This document shows, one piece after another, positions 51,908 through 62,615 of a stretch of DNA of 64,000 bases (position 1 is the first letter of the stretch; each line of letters begins with the position of its first letter). The position numbers and the translations under genes are program-made. The notes beneath the pieces are model-generated. The model saw nothing but the letters and a program-made list of their open reading frames with translations. It did no database searches and was not told the origin of the DNA. Source of the stretch: Lachnospiraceae bacterium UBA7196. Lineage in GTDB: Bacteria; Bacillota; Clostridia; Lachnospirales; Lachnospiraceae. The stretch covers positions 62,001 to 126,000 of the forward strand of contig DKUU01000039.1 of NCBI GenBank assembly GCA_002490835.1. The letters run 5' to 3'.

Positions 51908-52522
51908 TTAATTTGTATAATTCTGATAACCCTGATAATTCGGATAAACTTTCGGAAGAGAAGAATCTTCTTCCAGCAACTGCATCATCTCCTCAACACT
52001 CATGCCGATTTGAATAACTGCCACCTGATTGTCGTAGGATATCAGTTCCCCGCCGATCTCTTTGGCAATTTTCTTTGCTTCCCGCTTAGACTCCGCGACA
52101 GCAATCACCTGATTTTCGACATATTCCTGCTGATTCATAGACTCTCCTAACCTGTCTCTGCCCATTGCCACACCGCTCAGCATCTGTTCCGCTCCGGCTA
52201 CTTCCTCGCTGTCTGGCTTCTGTTCCGTCTCAGCCGCTTCCTCACCGCTGTCTGACTTCTGTTCCGCCCCGGCCGCTTCCTCACCGCTGTCTGACTTCTG
52301 TTCCGTCTCAGCCGCTTCCTCGCCGCTGTCTGACAGCCGGTCTCTCTCAGGCTCTTCCTCGTTGACTGGCATTTTCTCCATCTCAAATGCTTTCAGGCTG
52401 CTTGGCATCTTCTCCGTCTCGGCAGCTCCCACTACGATTTGCTTCGGTCTGATTTGAATAAAAGCAACGATGCCTGCCGCCACAACAACCACAGCAACTA
52501 TAATTGGTATTATTTTTTTCAT
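51908..52522 (-). CDS. Membrane-anchored stand-alone subtilase prodomain (I9-like)
   Basis: 204 residues from the ATG at 52522 (AAGGG 7 bases upstream). A transmembrane helix (about 4-22) is followed by four 12-13-residue acidic repeats (about 64-114, SDSGEEAAETEQK type) and a domain of about 65 residues (134-198) ending LPKVYPNYQGYQNY. That domain matches the propeptides of both neighbouring subtilases in pattern and in its closing motif (LPPVYPDYYRY and LPAVYPNYWY). The catalytic domain is missing. The gene is 31 bases after subtilase A. Propeptides of this type fold and inhibit their proteases, so a trans-acting inhibitor or chaperone is a fair hypothesis. Confidence 0.8.
   Translation of the reverse strand: MKKIIPIIVAVVVVAAGIVAFIQIRPKQIVVGAAETEKMPSSLKAFEMEKMPVNEEEPERDRLSDSGEEAAETEQKSDSGEEAAGAEQKSDSGEEAAETEQKPDSEEVAGAEQMLSGVAMGRDRLGESMNQQEYVENQVIAVAESKREAKKIAKEIGGELISYDNQVAVIQIGMSVEEMMQLLEEDSSLPKVYPNYQGYQNYTN
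52181..52333 (-). repeat. Four-copy 39-base coding repeat in the orphan prodomain gene
   Basis: Three copies encode SDSGEEAA-(ET/GA)-EQK and a fourth, shorter copy PDSEEVAGAEQM. They form a charged spacer between membrane helix and prodomain. Confidence 0.88.
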
Positions 52523-52553
52523 CCACTTTCCCTTTTCCATAAATTCCACTTAC

Positions 52554-55500
52554 TTATTTTACTGTAATTGTTAATTTAGCGCTCTTTCCGGAGCCATCCA
52601 ATGCCTTAAAGGTAAGTGTCGCTTTCCCTTTATTGACCGGAATCCAGAATGGTATATAACTATCCCCCACTTTAACCGTCACTATTTGAATGACGTTACT
52701 GTTAGAACAGGTACAGGAAACACTGTCCCAATCCCAATAAGCATATGTTTGACCACCACTAACGACTGTTCTAATGTTTTCACCTGAAGATTCATCAAAA
52801 TAATACGGCGTCATATCTGCTAACAAGTATTCCTCATACGCGTCTACATTGTCATATATGGTCTGCTTAGGTGCATCTGACAAGTATGTAGTATCAACTA
52901 CAGAACTTGACCAACCAGTCTGCCCCAAACCTGTTTTATAACGATACATTAATTTTGTAATCGCAGGCTGTACCCAGACCGGATATTCTGCCTTCACACC
53001 ACTCCCATCGGTTGCTTCCGCAGTGATGATTGCTACAGAGCCTAACTTCGTCGGATCATATTTGATTCCCTTTACTTTTCCTTTCTGATCGACTGTCGCA
53101 ATGCTTGGATCAGAAGAAGTCCAGTTCAATTTTTTATTACTTGCGCTGCCGCCTACCGCCGCACCTAATACCAACGTTTTATTTCTCCCAACAACATAAC
53201 TGCCTGTTTTAGAGTAAATGGAAATAAAGGTTACCGGTTTTACGACTTTCACGGTGAAAGATGCGTTCTTTCCGCTTCCGTCTCTCGCCACAACTTTAAT
53301 TTTGGCGGTTCCCGTCTTTCCGTCAGAATTAACGGTTACAAGACCCGTTTCATTTACCTCCGCGATATTCTTGTTTGACGAGGTGTAGATAAAGTTATCA
53401 AGGCCCGTATTTCCGCTGTTTTCCGCCCTTCCGAAGAAATTCCCCGAATCCGCCTTCGTAAACGGATGCAGCTGTATGCTCGTGTTAAGCTTTCCTATTT
53501 GAGTTGTACCCAAATTAGCGGTAGTTCCCTCCTCAAATGCAATCGTACCTGTAAGAGCAGGATATACGGTAACCTCCATTGTGCCGAATTTTTGGCTGCC
53601 ATCCAAGGCTTCCGCTTTCACCGTAACTTTTGAAACCGCGCTGACCTGAGTCTTCGGTTTTGCCGTTAATTTGCCGTTCTTTTCATTGATCGTCGCGGCA
53701 TTGCCTGAACTGATTGACCATTTGATCTTTTTATCCGTTGCATCTTTTGTAACATCCGCCACCATCTGCAAGGTCTTTCCCGCTGCCAGCTGCGCCTCTC
53801 CGGTTTTCGATGTAACCGTAACTGACTGCACCTTCTTCGTTACCTGCACCTGCAGGGTGACCTTCTTATTGCTGCCATCCGTTGTCTTCGCCGTGATCGT
53901 CGCTTTTCCGTTTCCGACTGCGGTAACCAATCCGGTGTCACTTACGGTCGCTACCTTCACATTCGATGACGTGTAAGAAATTCCTGTGTTGGCTTCTGCG
54001 GGTTCTACAGCTACCGTCATCTGCACTGTGCCTGCAGTTGCCTCATAAGCTAACGGATACGGTTTCTTATTCTCAAGTACAGGAGCCGTTAACGTCAGCG
54101 AATTTACCTTCGGAAGCAGTGTAATCTCTATTTCTGCCGTTTTTTTACCAACGTCTTGCGCAGTGGCCTTTACCTTAATGGTCGTTTTAGACGCAATCGC
54201 CGCCGCTGCTTTCAATTGGCCATTGGCGTTAATCGAAACATTACCGCTGCCAGCATTACCATAATCGACAATTTCCCATGTTACCTTCTTATTTGTTGCA
54301 TAAGAGGGCACGATACTTTTGGTATCTACCAACAAATTCAAAGTTTTTCCGGCACCCAGACATACGGAGTTTGTCTTAGATACAATGGAGAAACTTTGCA
54401 TATTCGCATTTACTTTTACTTTTACAGATGTTACTTTACTCTTTTTACCGTAGTAAACCGCAACTGCCTTGATCGTCTTATTCCCGGATGCCTGTATGGA
54501 AAACGGTCCCTCATAAAGCGTACTCTTTTCCGTCGGCGCTTTCCCGTCTGTGGTATAGTAAATCTTTACTTCGGGATTCTCCGCGCCGCCTACCGTAGCG
54601 GAAAGCGTAATCAGATCTGTGTCCTGAATGGTCGCGTTATTTGCAACGACATCAGCACCCTTCTTTACTACGGGATCCGTCAATTCCCCTGTGCCGCCAT
54701 TCGTTGAAGCAGGCGCCGCCATCTTCACAGCCGCCTCAACATTTAACAGACCTGCTCCAAACCTTGCCGCGTCAGAATACCCTGCTGTCGTTGCCGAATC
54801 CTTTAAGATGCTTTTTACGGTATCAACAGCCGACTTCGATCTATTATTCTTTAAATCCGGGCTGACGGAAAGAATATAGGCCGCTGCTGCCGCTACCATC
54901 GGCGCCGCCTGAGAAGTACCGTCCATATACGCATAAGCATCCGGAACGCTGGAAGCAATATTTACGCCGGGAGCGGTAACATCAATAATACCTGCTCCGT
55001 AATTAGAAAAACTTGCCAGCGAGGCGGCTCCTTGATTTTTTGCTGATACGGTGATCACATTATCAAAGCAGGCCGGCGAACAATAATTCGGATCATTTCT
55101 ATCCTTCGATAACTGTACGCCTTCGTTTCCTGCCGCCGCAACTACCACGACACCCTTGTTCACAGCCGTGTCAACTGCCGCTTCGAATAACGCGTCATAG
55201 TAATGCCCGCCAAGACTCATATTAATGACCCGCGCGCCGCTGCTTGCCGACGCATTCACAGCCTTGATGATAGCATCCGTACTGCCGCCTGCCCTTCCCG
55301 TAGCGGGATTTTCCTCTAATGCCTTATAAGATACAATACTTGCCTTATACGCGATTCCGGCTCCGCCTTTACCGTTGTTTGCGGTCGCCGCTATAATACC
55401 GGACACATGCGTTCCGTGATCGTCATTATCTTCTGCTCCATTATACGGTGTAGCGTAAGTCACCGCGGCAGACGCCACTCTTCCCTGTAAATCTTCATGG

Positions 55501-56615
55501 TTCTTCTGGATACCGCTGTCAATAACGGCAACTTTTATCCCGGAGCCCGCCGTCTCATTATAATTCCATGCAGCAGTAGAACGAATCTCTCCGTGATAAT
55601 ACTGGTATCCCTGCGGCACTGAAGGCTGTAAAAACGGATCGTCATTGTTAACCGTCATTATCACATTGCTATCTTCTATCAGCACCGCCTCCGAAGATAT
55701 AACGATATCATTACAAGTTGTATACCAATAGTTCGGGTATACCGCCGGAAGCTTTACTTTCTCGTCCTCCGCCATTGCAATAATATCCGTCACTTCATCC
55801 GGGAAGGTCATAACCGCAACACCGTCTTCGAAAGATGCCAAAGACGCGCCGTAGCCCTGTGCTACCGTTTCCGCATATTGTTTGGAAGATGCTAGGAAAA
55901 CTGCCTCATTTGGTAAATACTGGACATTTTTTTCCAATACCTGCAAGCGCTCGGAAGTTCCCTTTAATTCGCGCTTTTCCGAAACCATCGCAGAAGTCAG
56001 ATTCATTTCCAGTTCCGGTGCCTTATGGCCTGTCCCCTGCCAGTTATCTTTATCTTCTTCCTGCTCTAAATCATTGTCGGATACTGTGTCCTCTTTTGAT
56101 TCTTCCTCTACCTTCTCATCATCAGGAAGCTCCTCTTTTGAAGCAGCGTCCTCACCGTCTTTGTCCGTCTCCTGATCTTCGCCGTCAACGTCATTCTCGC
56201 CAGAGCTATCTTCCCCGCTGCCGGTCTCACCGGAGCCGTCTTCCTCACTGCCGGTCTCGCCAGCGCCGTCTTCCTCACTGCCGGTCTCGCCGGAACCGTT
56301 TTCCCCGCTGCCGCTCTCATCCGAACCGGTTTCTCCGCTGCCGTTTCCTTCGGAGCCACTTTCGTCAGCGCCAGTTTCTTTGGATGCGCCTTCTTCTCCA
56401 TCGACCTTACCGGAATCAGTTTCCTCTTTTCCCTCTTCAGTCTTCGCCGTATCCTGATCCTCGTTTTCGGATCCATCCTCCACAGAGCCCACTGTCTGTT
56501 CAATGACAGGTTCCGCCGCATATGTAACAGCAGCGCTCGACGCCGGTTCTGCGATCATTACCGCTGACAACAACAATGCCAGCAACCGTTTGCTACATTT
56601 CCCTTTTTTCCTCAT
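52554..56615 (-). CDS. Giant S8 subtilase with propeptide and BIG2-type Ig-like repeats (copy A)
   Basis: 1353 residues. Signal peptide (1-34), a long acidic linker with SGETGSEEDG repeats (about 84-140), a propeptide (about 229-300, ending LPAVYPNYWY) and a subtilisin domain (about 355-640). Catalytic residues are Asp366 (AVIDSG), His400 (HGTHVSG), Asn497 and Ser568 (GTSQAAP). The rest contains a chitobiase-like module (IYYTTDGKAP) and about seven bacterial Ig-like domains; the last ends ITVK at the C-terminus with no membrane anchor. It shares architecture with subtilase B but differs throughout, so the duplication is old. Starts with GAGGAAGG upstream of the ATG at 56615. Confidence 0.9.
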   Translation of the reverse strand: MRKKGKCSKRLLALLLSAVMIAEPASSAAVTYAAEPVIEQTVGSVEDGSENEDQDTAKTEEGKEETDSGKVDGEEGASKETGADESGSEGNGSGETGSDESGSGENGSGETGSEEDGAGETGSEEDGSGETGSGEDSSGENDVDGEDQETDKDGEDAASKEELPDDEKVEEESKEDTVSDNDLEQEEDKDNWQGTGHKAPELEMNLTSAMVSEKRELKGTSERLQVLEKNVQYLPNEAVFLASSKQYAETVAQGYGASLASFEDGVAVMTFPDEVTDIIAMAEDEKVKLPAVYPNYWYTTCNDIVISSEAVLIEDSNVIMTVNNDDPFLQPSVPQGYQYYHGEIRSTAAWNYNETAGSGIKVAVIDSGIQKNHEDLQGRVASAAVTYATPYNGAEDNDDHGTHVSGIIAATANNGKGGAGIAYKASIVSYKALEENPATGRAGGSTDAIIKAVNASASSGARVINMSLGGHYYDALFEAAVDTAVNKGVVVVAAAGNEGVQLSKDRNDPNYCSPACFDNVITVSAKNQGAASLASFSNYGAGIIDVTAPGVNIASSVPDAYAYMDGTSQAAPMVAAAAAYILSVSPDLKNNRSKSAVDTVKSILKDSATTAGYSDAARFGAGLLNVEAAVKMAAPASTNGGTGELTDPVVKKGADVVANNATIQDTDLITLSATVGGAENPEVKIYYTTDGKAPTEKSTLYEGPFSIQASGNKTIKAVAVYYGKKSKVTSVKVKVNANMQSFSIVSKTNSVCLGAGKTLNLLVDTKSIVPSYATNKKVTWEIVDYGNAGSGNVSINANGQLKAAAAIASKTTIKVKATAQDVGKKTAEIEITLLPKVNSLTLTAPVLENKKPYPLAYEATAGTVQMTVAVEPAEANTGISYTSSNVKVATVSDTGLVTAVGNGKATITAKTTDGSNKKVTLQVQVTKKVQSVTVTSKTGEAQLAAGKTLQMVADVTKDATDKKIKWSISSGNAATINEKNGKLTAKPKTQVSAVSKVTVKAEALDGSQKFGTMEVTVYPALTGTIAFEEGTTANLGTTQIGKLNTSIQLHPFTKADSGNFFGRAENSGNTGLDNFIYTSSNKNIAEVNETGLVTVNSDGKTGTAKIKVVARDGSGKNASFTVKVVKPVTFISIYSKTGSYVVGRNKTLVLGAAVGGSASNKKLNWTSSDPSIATVDQKGKVKGIKYDPTKLGSVAIITAEATDGSGVKAEYPVWVQPAITKLMYRYKTGLGQTGWSSSVVDTTYLSDAPKQTIYDNVDAYEEYLLADMTPYYFDESSGENIRTVVSGGQTYAYWDWDSVSCTCSNSNVIQIVTVKVGDSYIPFWIPVNKGKATLTFKALDGSGKSAKLTITVK

Positions 56616-56688
56616 TTCTCTACCTTCCTCGAATCATAAGTTTATGTTTCCTGTACTATGACCCCCAATACATGAGGGCATTTTACTC

Positions 56689-56697
56689 ATTATATCA
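56689..56697 (-). promoter_or_regulatory. Extended -10 promoter of subtilase A
   Basis: TGATATAAT on the minus strand with a T-rich, non-consensus -35. Its design matches the promoter of subtilase B, which hints at common control. Confidence 0.6.
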
Positions 56698-56756
56698 TCC
56701 TCTCTCCCATAAAAAAAGCCTTATAACCAATATTTAAAAAATTTTTGATTCTACAA

Positions 56757-56792
56757 CGAAAAAAGGATTTCCCCTCTCCGGAAAAATCCTTT
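56757..56792 (-). terminator. Terminator of the hrcA-grpE-dnaK-dnaJ operon
   Basis: AAAGGATTT and AAATCCTTT form the stem on the minus strand, with a G-rich loop and T-run behind. It lies about 20 bases after the dnaJ stop. Confidence 0.85.
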
Positions 56793-56811
56793 CTACTTAA
56801 TATTAGCACCC

Positions 56812-57993
56812 TTAAAACTTAAATTTTTTCTTTCTTTTCCCACCGCCGCCGTTCGCATCGTCACTCTGGTCGGCGGTTATGTTCTTTGCCGCGTTTAAGC
56901 TGTCGCCCGTACTCTCGTCAAACTGCTTCAAAAGCTCCTTCGCTTCGTGGGAGAGTTTGTCAGGCACCTGCACCACCAGCGTAACATAGTGGTCGCCGCG
57001 CACGTCCTTGCTCCGCAGGGAAGGCACGCCCTTGCCCTTTAGACGGACTTTGGTGTCGGTCTGTGTGCCGGGCTTCACCTCGTAGATCACTTTGCCGTCC
57101 ACCGTGTCGATCACAATGTCGCCGCCCAGCGCCGCGATCGCAAAGGACATCGGCACCGTGGAATAGATGTTCTCATCCTGTCTTTGGAAGATAGGATGTC
57201 TTCCGACCACCACTTCAACCAGAAGGTCCCCTCTGGGGCCGCCGTTCGAGCCCGGTTCACCCTTATCGCGGATGCGGACACACTGGCCGTTGTCGATACC
57301 TGCGGGTATCGAAACCTGAATCTTTTTCTTATTAGCGATATAGCCCGTGCCGCGGCAGTCCGGACATTTGTCCTTGATGACCTTGCCTGTGCCGTGGCAG
57401 TCCGGACAGGTCTGCACATTTCTGACCGTACCGAAGAATGACTGCGAAGTGAATACGACCTGACCCTTGCCTCCGCATTTCGAGCAGGTCTCAGGGCTGG
57501 TTCCCGGCTTCGCTCCCGTGCCATGGCAGGCGGTACACTCGTCTTTGAGTGTCAGCTCAATCTCCTTCTCCACGCCAAAGACCGCTTCCTCAAAGGTGAT
57601 GCGCACGCTGGTGCGGATATTCGCGCCCTTCATGGGGCCGTTGCTTCTGCCGCCGCCACGTCTGCCGCTGCCGAAGAGATCGCCAAAAATATCGCCAAAG
57701 AGATCGCCGAAATCCGCGCTGTTGAAATCAAAACCACCGAAACCGCCGGGGCCGCCCGCACCGTCGAAGGCAGCATGACCGTACTGGTCATACTGTCTCC
57801 GTTTCTCCGGGTCGCTTAAGACCGCATAAGCTTCTGAGGCTTCCTTGAATTTCTTTTCCGCCTCCGCGTCTCCGGGATTCATATCGGGGTGGTATTTCTT
57901 CGCAAGGACCCTGTATGCTTTTTTGATAGCGGCGTCATCAGCGCTCTTTTCTACGCCTAGCACCTCATAGTAGTCTCGTTTCTGCTCTGCCAT
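56812..57993 (-). CDS. dnaJ: Chaperone DnaJ
   Basis: 393 residues: J-domain with the HPD motif (KKYHPDMNPGD), Gly/Phe-rich linker (GGPGGFGGFDFN), four CxxCxGxG-type zinc-binding repeats (CTACHGTG, CSKCGGKG, CPDCHGTG, CPDCRGTG) and the C-terminal substrate-binding domains. It stimulates DnaK ATPase and delivers unfolded clients. Last gene of the heat-shock operon. Confidence 0.97.
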   Translation of the reverse strand: MAEQKRDYYEVLGVEKSADDAAIKKAYRVLAKKYHPDMNPGDAEAEKKFKEASEAYAVLSDPEKRRQYDQYGHAAFDGAGGPGGFGGFDFNSADFGDLFGDIFGDLFGSGRRGGGRSNGPMKGANIRTSVRITFEEAVFGVEKEIELTLKDECTACHGTGAKPGTSPETCSKCGGKGQVVFTSQSFFGTVRNVQTCPDCHGTGKVIKDKCPDCRGTGYIANKKKIQVSIPAGIDNGQCVRIRDKGEPGSNGGPRGDLLVEVVVGRHPIFQRQDENIYSTVPMSFAIAALGGDIVIDTVDGKVIYEVKPGTQTDTKVRLKGKGVPSLRSKDVRGDHYVTLVVQVPDKLSHEAKELLKQFDESTGDSLNAAKNITADQSDDANGGGGKRKKKFKF

Positions 57994-58026
57994 GGTCTAT
58001 ATCCTTCCTTGGATCCTTTTGATATC

Positions 58027-59901
<1,875 letters not shown>

Positions 59902-59961
59902 AATATTCACTCCTTTTCTGAAGCGCTTACGCTTCCATTGTTTATATTTATTGTTATATTT

Positions 59962-60582
59962 TTACTGAACCACAGCTACCATACTGTGCCGTACAACGCC
60001 CTCGCGGTAGGTGTACCCTTTCTGCAGCTCCTGTGCCACAACCCCGCTCTCAAACTCCTCGCTCTCCACCTGCATCACCGCATTGTGGAACTCGGGATTA
60101 AATTCTTCCCCGACCGCCGGAATCGGCTTTACGTCCAGATTCTCAAGCTCCGTCATCAACTGCTTGTAGATCATCTGCATACCCTGTGCGACCGCGCCTT
60201 CCTGTTCCCCTTCGGGGATGCTGGCAAGCCCTCTCTCAAAATTATCCACCACAGGAAGCATCTTTTCGATCACGCTCTTCGCGCCTGTCTCAAACATCGC
60301 CGTCTTCTCTTTTTCGGTCCGCCTGCGGAAATTTTCGAACTCCGCCATCTGCCGCTTTACGCGATCCTCAAGCTCCTCGATCTTTTCCTTGAGAGCGTCC
60401 TGCTTTTTGTCTTTCTTTTTCTTTTCCTTCTTCGGCGTGGGTCCTTCCTGCGCTGTCTCCGCTGCCGCTTCCTTCTCCGCCGTCTGCGCTTCCTCTGCTT
60501 CCTTTTCCGCTTCGTCCGGCTGCTGTGCCTGCTGCTCTAACTCTTCTTCCATTTCGTTGGTTCTGTCCTTTTCTTCCGCCAT
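59962..60582 (-). CDS. grpE: Nucleotide exchange factor GrpE
   Basis: 206 residues from the ATG at 60582 (GGAG 9 bases upstream). A very acidic, Lys/Glu-rich N-terminal coiled coil of about 70 residues precedes the core ENFRRRTEKEKTAMFETGAKSVIEKMLPVVDNFERGL and the beta-domain VGEEFNPEFHNAVMQVES..EGVVAQELQKGYTYREGVVRHSMVAV. It releases ADP from DnaK and acts as a thermosensor. Confidence 0.96.
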   Translation of the reverse strand: MAEEKDRTNEMEEELEQQAQQPDEAEKEAEEAQTAEKEAAAETAQEGPTPKKEKKKKDKKQDALKEKIEELEDRVKRQMAEFENFRRRTEKEKTAMFETGAKSVIEKMLPVVDNFERGLASIPEGEQEGAVAQGMQMIYKQLMTELENLDVKPIPAVGEEFNPEFHNAVMQVESEEFESGVVAQELQKGYTYREGVVRHSMVAVVQ

Positions 60583-60620
60583 CGTGTTCATCTCCAATCT
60601 ATTTATTGACTAAAACATCC

Positions 60621-61646
60621 TCAACGTTTATATAAATCATCAAGCTGACGTTTCAAAAGCCTCAGATTACTGACGACCTTCTCATAATCCATCCGTTTGG
60701 GGCCGATAATACCGATCGTGCCCTTCATACCCTCATCCAGCTCGTAAGTGGCCGTCACGATGCTGCAGTCCTTCATGCCGGCGACAGGCGTCTCGCTTCC
60801 GATATAAACCTGTATGCCGGTATTATTATCGCCTGAAAGGTTATCCTGCACGAGTTCCGTCAAAAGCTGCTTTTCCTCGAAGGTCGTAATCAGTTCACTC
60901 GCCCGCTCATGATCCGCAAGTTCCGGATATTTGAAAAAGTTCTTCGTGCCGCTGGTGTAGATTTCCAGATCTTCATCGGCCTTGATCGCCTCCGCCACCG
61001 CGTCGATGACACCCGCCACGATCTCGCTGTGGATGCCCGCCTGCTGCTTTAGGGCCGCAATCATGCCCAGATTGATCTCCTCTATCGAAAGCCCGTTTAA
61101 ATGCGTGTTTAAAAGGATATTCAACTTAAGGAGCGTCTCGTCACTTAACTCTTCATCAAGCGTCAGCATGGTGTTTTTGATCACATTACCCTCTACCACG
61201 ATGACCGCTAAAAGATGTTTGGCATCCACTCTGGAAAGCTGGATAAATTTCAGCTTATTCCGATGATACTGCGGGGCAGATACCATAGCCGCATACTCAG
61301 TGTTGTTGGCGAGGAGTTTGGCCGCCTGCTTTAAAAGGTGATCGACCTTATCTTCTTTTTCCAGAAGAAGCTCCTTGCGCTCCTCCACCTCGCGCTCCTT
61401 CTCCTCCATCATCTTATCCACGTAGAGGCGGTAGCCCTTATCGGAAGGAATCCTGCCCGCAGAGGTATGGGGCTGCAAAATGTAGCCCAGCTCCTCTAAA
61501 TCCGCCATTTCATTGCGAATGGTCGCGGAGCTTAAATTCAGGTCGGTGTACTTGGAGATGGTACGGCTGCCTACCGGCTCGCCCGTCTCCAGATAATTTC
61601 GGATGATGGCCTGCAATATGATATATTTTCTTTCGTCCAGCTGCAT
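60621..61646 (-). CDS. hrcA: Heat-inducible transcription repressor HrcA
   Basis: 341 residues: winged helix at the N-terminus (KYIILQAIIRNYLETGEPVGSRTISKYTDLNLSSATIRNEMADLEELGYI), then an inserted dimerising domain and a GAF-like C-terminal domain ending IGPKRMDYEKVVSNLRLLKRQLDDLY. HrcA binds CIRCE, present 83 bases upstream of the start, so the operon is autoregulated through GroEL-assisted folding of HrcA. Start at 61646 with GGGAG 5 bases upstream. Confidence 0.97.
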   Translation of the reverse strand: MQLDERKYIILQAIIRNYLETGEPVGSRTISKYTDLNLSSATIRNEMADLEELGYILQPHTSAGRIPSDKGYRLYVDKMMEEKEREVEERKELLLEKEDKVDHLLKQAAKLLANNTEYAAMVSAPQYHRNKLKFIQLSRVDAKHLLAVIVVEGNVIKNTMLTLDEELSDETLLKLNILLNTHLNGLSIEEINLGMIAALKQQAGIHSEIVAGVIDAVAEAIKADEDLEIYTSGTKNFFKYPELADHERASELITTFEEKQLLTELVQDNLSGDNNTGIQVYIGSETPVAGMKDCSIVTATYELDEGMKGTIGIIGPKRMDYEKVVSNLRLLKRQLDDLYKR

Positions 61647-61728
61647 CCCGTCTCCCTCTGTCGGAGTAATTGCCCTCAGAATCCGGCATTAACTCCACGA
61701 GCTTCGCGCCGCGAATCCCGGTTGATTG

Positions 61729-61755
61729 TTAGCACTCAATTCATTAGAGTGCTAA
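61729..61755. promoter_or_regulatory. CIRCE operator
   Basis: A perfect consensus CIRCE inverted repeat: TTAGCACTC, nine bases, GAGTGCTAA. It lies directly downstream of the hrcA -10 element, so HrcA binding would block initiation and the repeat also folds in the mRNA leader. Confidence 0.98.
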
Positions 61756-61769
61756 CACCTTCTGGTAGT

Positions 61770-61798
61770 AAGGTATCACTTCTTAATTTCTTTGTCAA
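61770..61798 (-). promoter_or_regulatory. Promoter of the hrcA operon
   Basis: Consensus TTGACA (61793-61798), 17 bases, TACCTT (61770-61775) on the minus strand, with the transcription start falling at the edge of CIRCE. Confidence 0.88.
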
Positions 61799-61831
61799 CA
61801 TTATATTTATTAAAAAAATGTAAAATTAAGA

Positions 61832-61863
61832 GCAGTCAATCCAGTATCCCCTGAATTGACTGC
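61832..61863 (-). terminator. Terminator of the DUF6465 gene
   Basis: GCAGTCAAT and ATTGACTGC form a 9-base stem with an inner CAG/CTG pairing, then TCTTAATTTT on the minus strand. It lies 25 bases after the stop codon and about 35 bases upstream of the hrcA -35. Confidence 0.8.
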
Positions 61864-61887
61864 CCGCATTCGTCATTCGTTATGTTT

Positions 61888-62412
61888 TTAGATGCCGAAG
61901 TTTCCAGCCACGTCGCCGTTGATCACGTAGTAAACCACGCTCTCCTCAGGCTTTACGTAAAGCTCCACACTCTTGAAGTCGCCTACCTTTTTCTTCAGGT
62001 CATACTTCCAAACGTCCTTCGCAATCTTTACCAGATCATCCGTCGTGTAGGACTTACCTGCAAACTCTAAGTGCAGGCTCTCCTTAACAGCCGCCTTTTT
62101 GGTGCTGGTCGCTTCCTTGGTGGTCTTCTTTGCTGTCGTTTTCTTTGCCGTAGTCGTCTTAGCGGTTTCCTTCTTCGCTGCAGCAGGTTTCCTGCCGGGC
62201 TTCTTAGCCGCTGTCTTTGTGCCGGGCTTTCTGCCGGGTTTCTTCTTCTCTGCGGGAGCCTTCGTCTCCTCTGTCTTTGTCTCGGCCTTAGCCTCAGCCT
62301 TTACGGTAGCTGCAGGCTCAGTCTTAGCTGCAGGCGCTGCCACGGATGTCGTCACTGTAGATGTCTTTGTATCTGCCGCTTTGTTGATTTCAGGTTTCTT
62401 GATGTCCGCCAT
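61888..62412 (-). CDS. DUF6465-type protein with histone-H1-like Lys/Ala/Thr-rich tail
   Basis: 174 residues. The first 110 are low-complexity (Ala, Lys, Thr, Pro, Glu) and contain three GRKPG/GRKPA motifs like AT-hook cores and repeated KKTTAKKTTK. The C-terminal 60 residues are an ordered domain (LHLEFAGKSYTTDDLVKIAKDVWKYDLKKKVGDFKSVELYVKPEESVVYYVINGDVAGNFGI) which I associate with DUF6465, a family seen in Lachnospiraceae. A DNA- or polyanion-binding role is suggested by the tail but not shown. It has a consensus promoter and its own terminator, which suggests strong expression. Confidence 0.75.
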   Translation of the reverse strand: MADIKKPEINKAADTKTSTVTTSVAAPAAKTEPAATVKAEAKAETKTEETKAPAEKKKPGRKPGTKTAAKKPGRKPAAAKKETAKTTTAKKTTAKKTTKEATSTKKAAVKESLHLEFAGKSYTTDDLVKIAKDVWKYDLKKKVGDFKSVELYVKPEESVVYYVINGDVAGNFGI

Positions 62413-62494
62413 GAGTAATCTCCTTCCCTACTCTTTCACAAATCTTTTCCATAAAAAATAATGTGATGTCTCAATTGTATGCCTCATCAGTAGC

Positions 62495-62523
62495 AGTGTA
62501 CCTCATTCAATCGGGGCTGTCAA
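62495..62523 (-). promoter_or_regulatory. Promoter of the DUF6465 gene
   Basis: TTGACA (62518-62523), 17 bases, TACACT (62495-62500) on the minus strand; transcription would start about 75 bases before the ATG at 62412. Confidence 0.85.
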
Positions 62524-62615
62524 CCAACAATTTGTAGGAAATAGTGAATTTTTATGTATAAAATATTATACGATATGCTGGAAAATCATGGTTAAACGTT
62601 TTTCTAAACTGCTTT

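Noticed and set aside
41705..56615. Recent tandem duplication of the two subtilases
   Set aside because: They share architecture and motifs, but linkers, propeptides and Ig-like arrays differ throughout, so this is an old paralogy rather than a recent copy.
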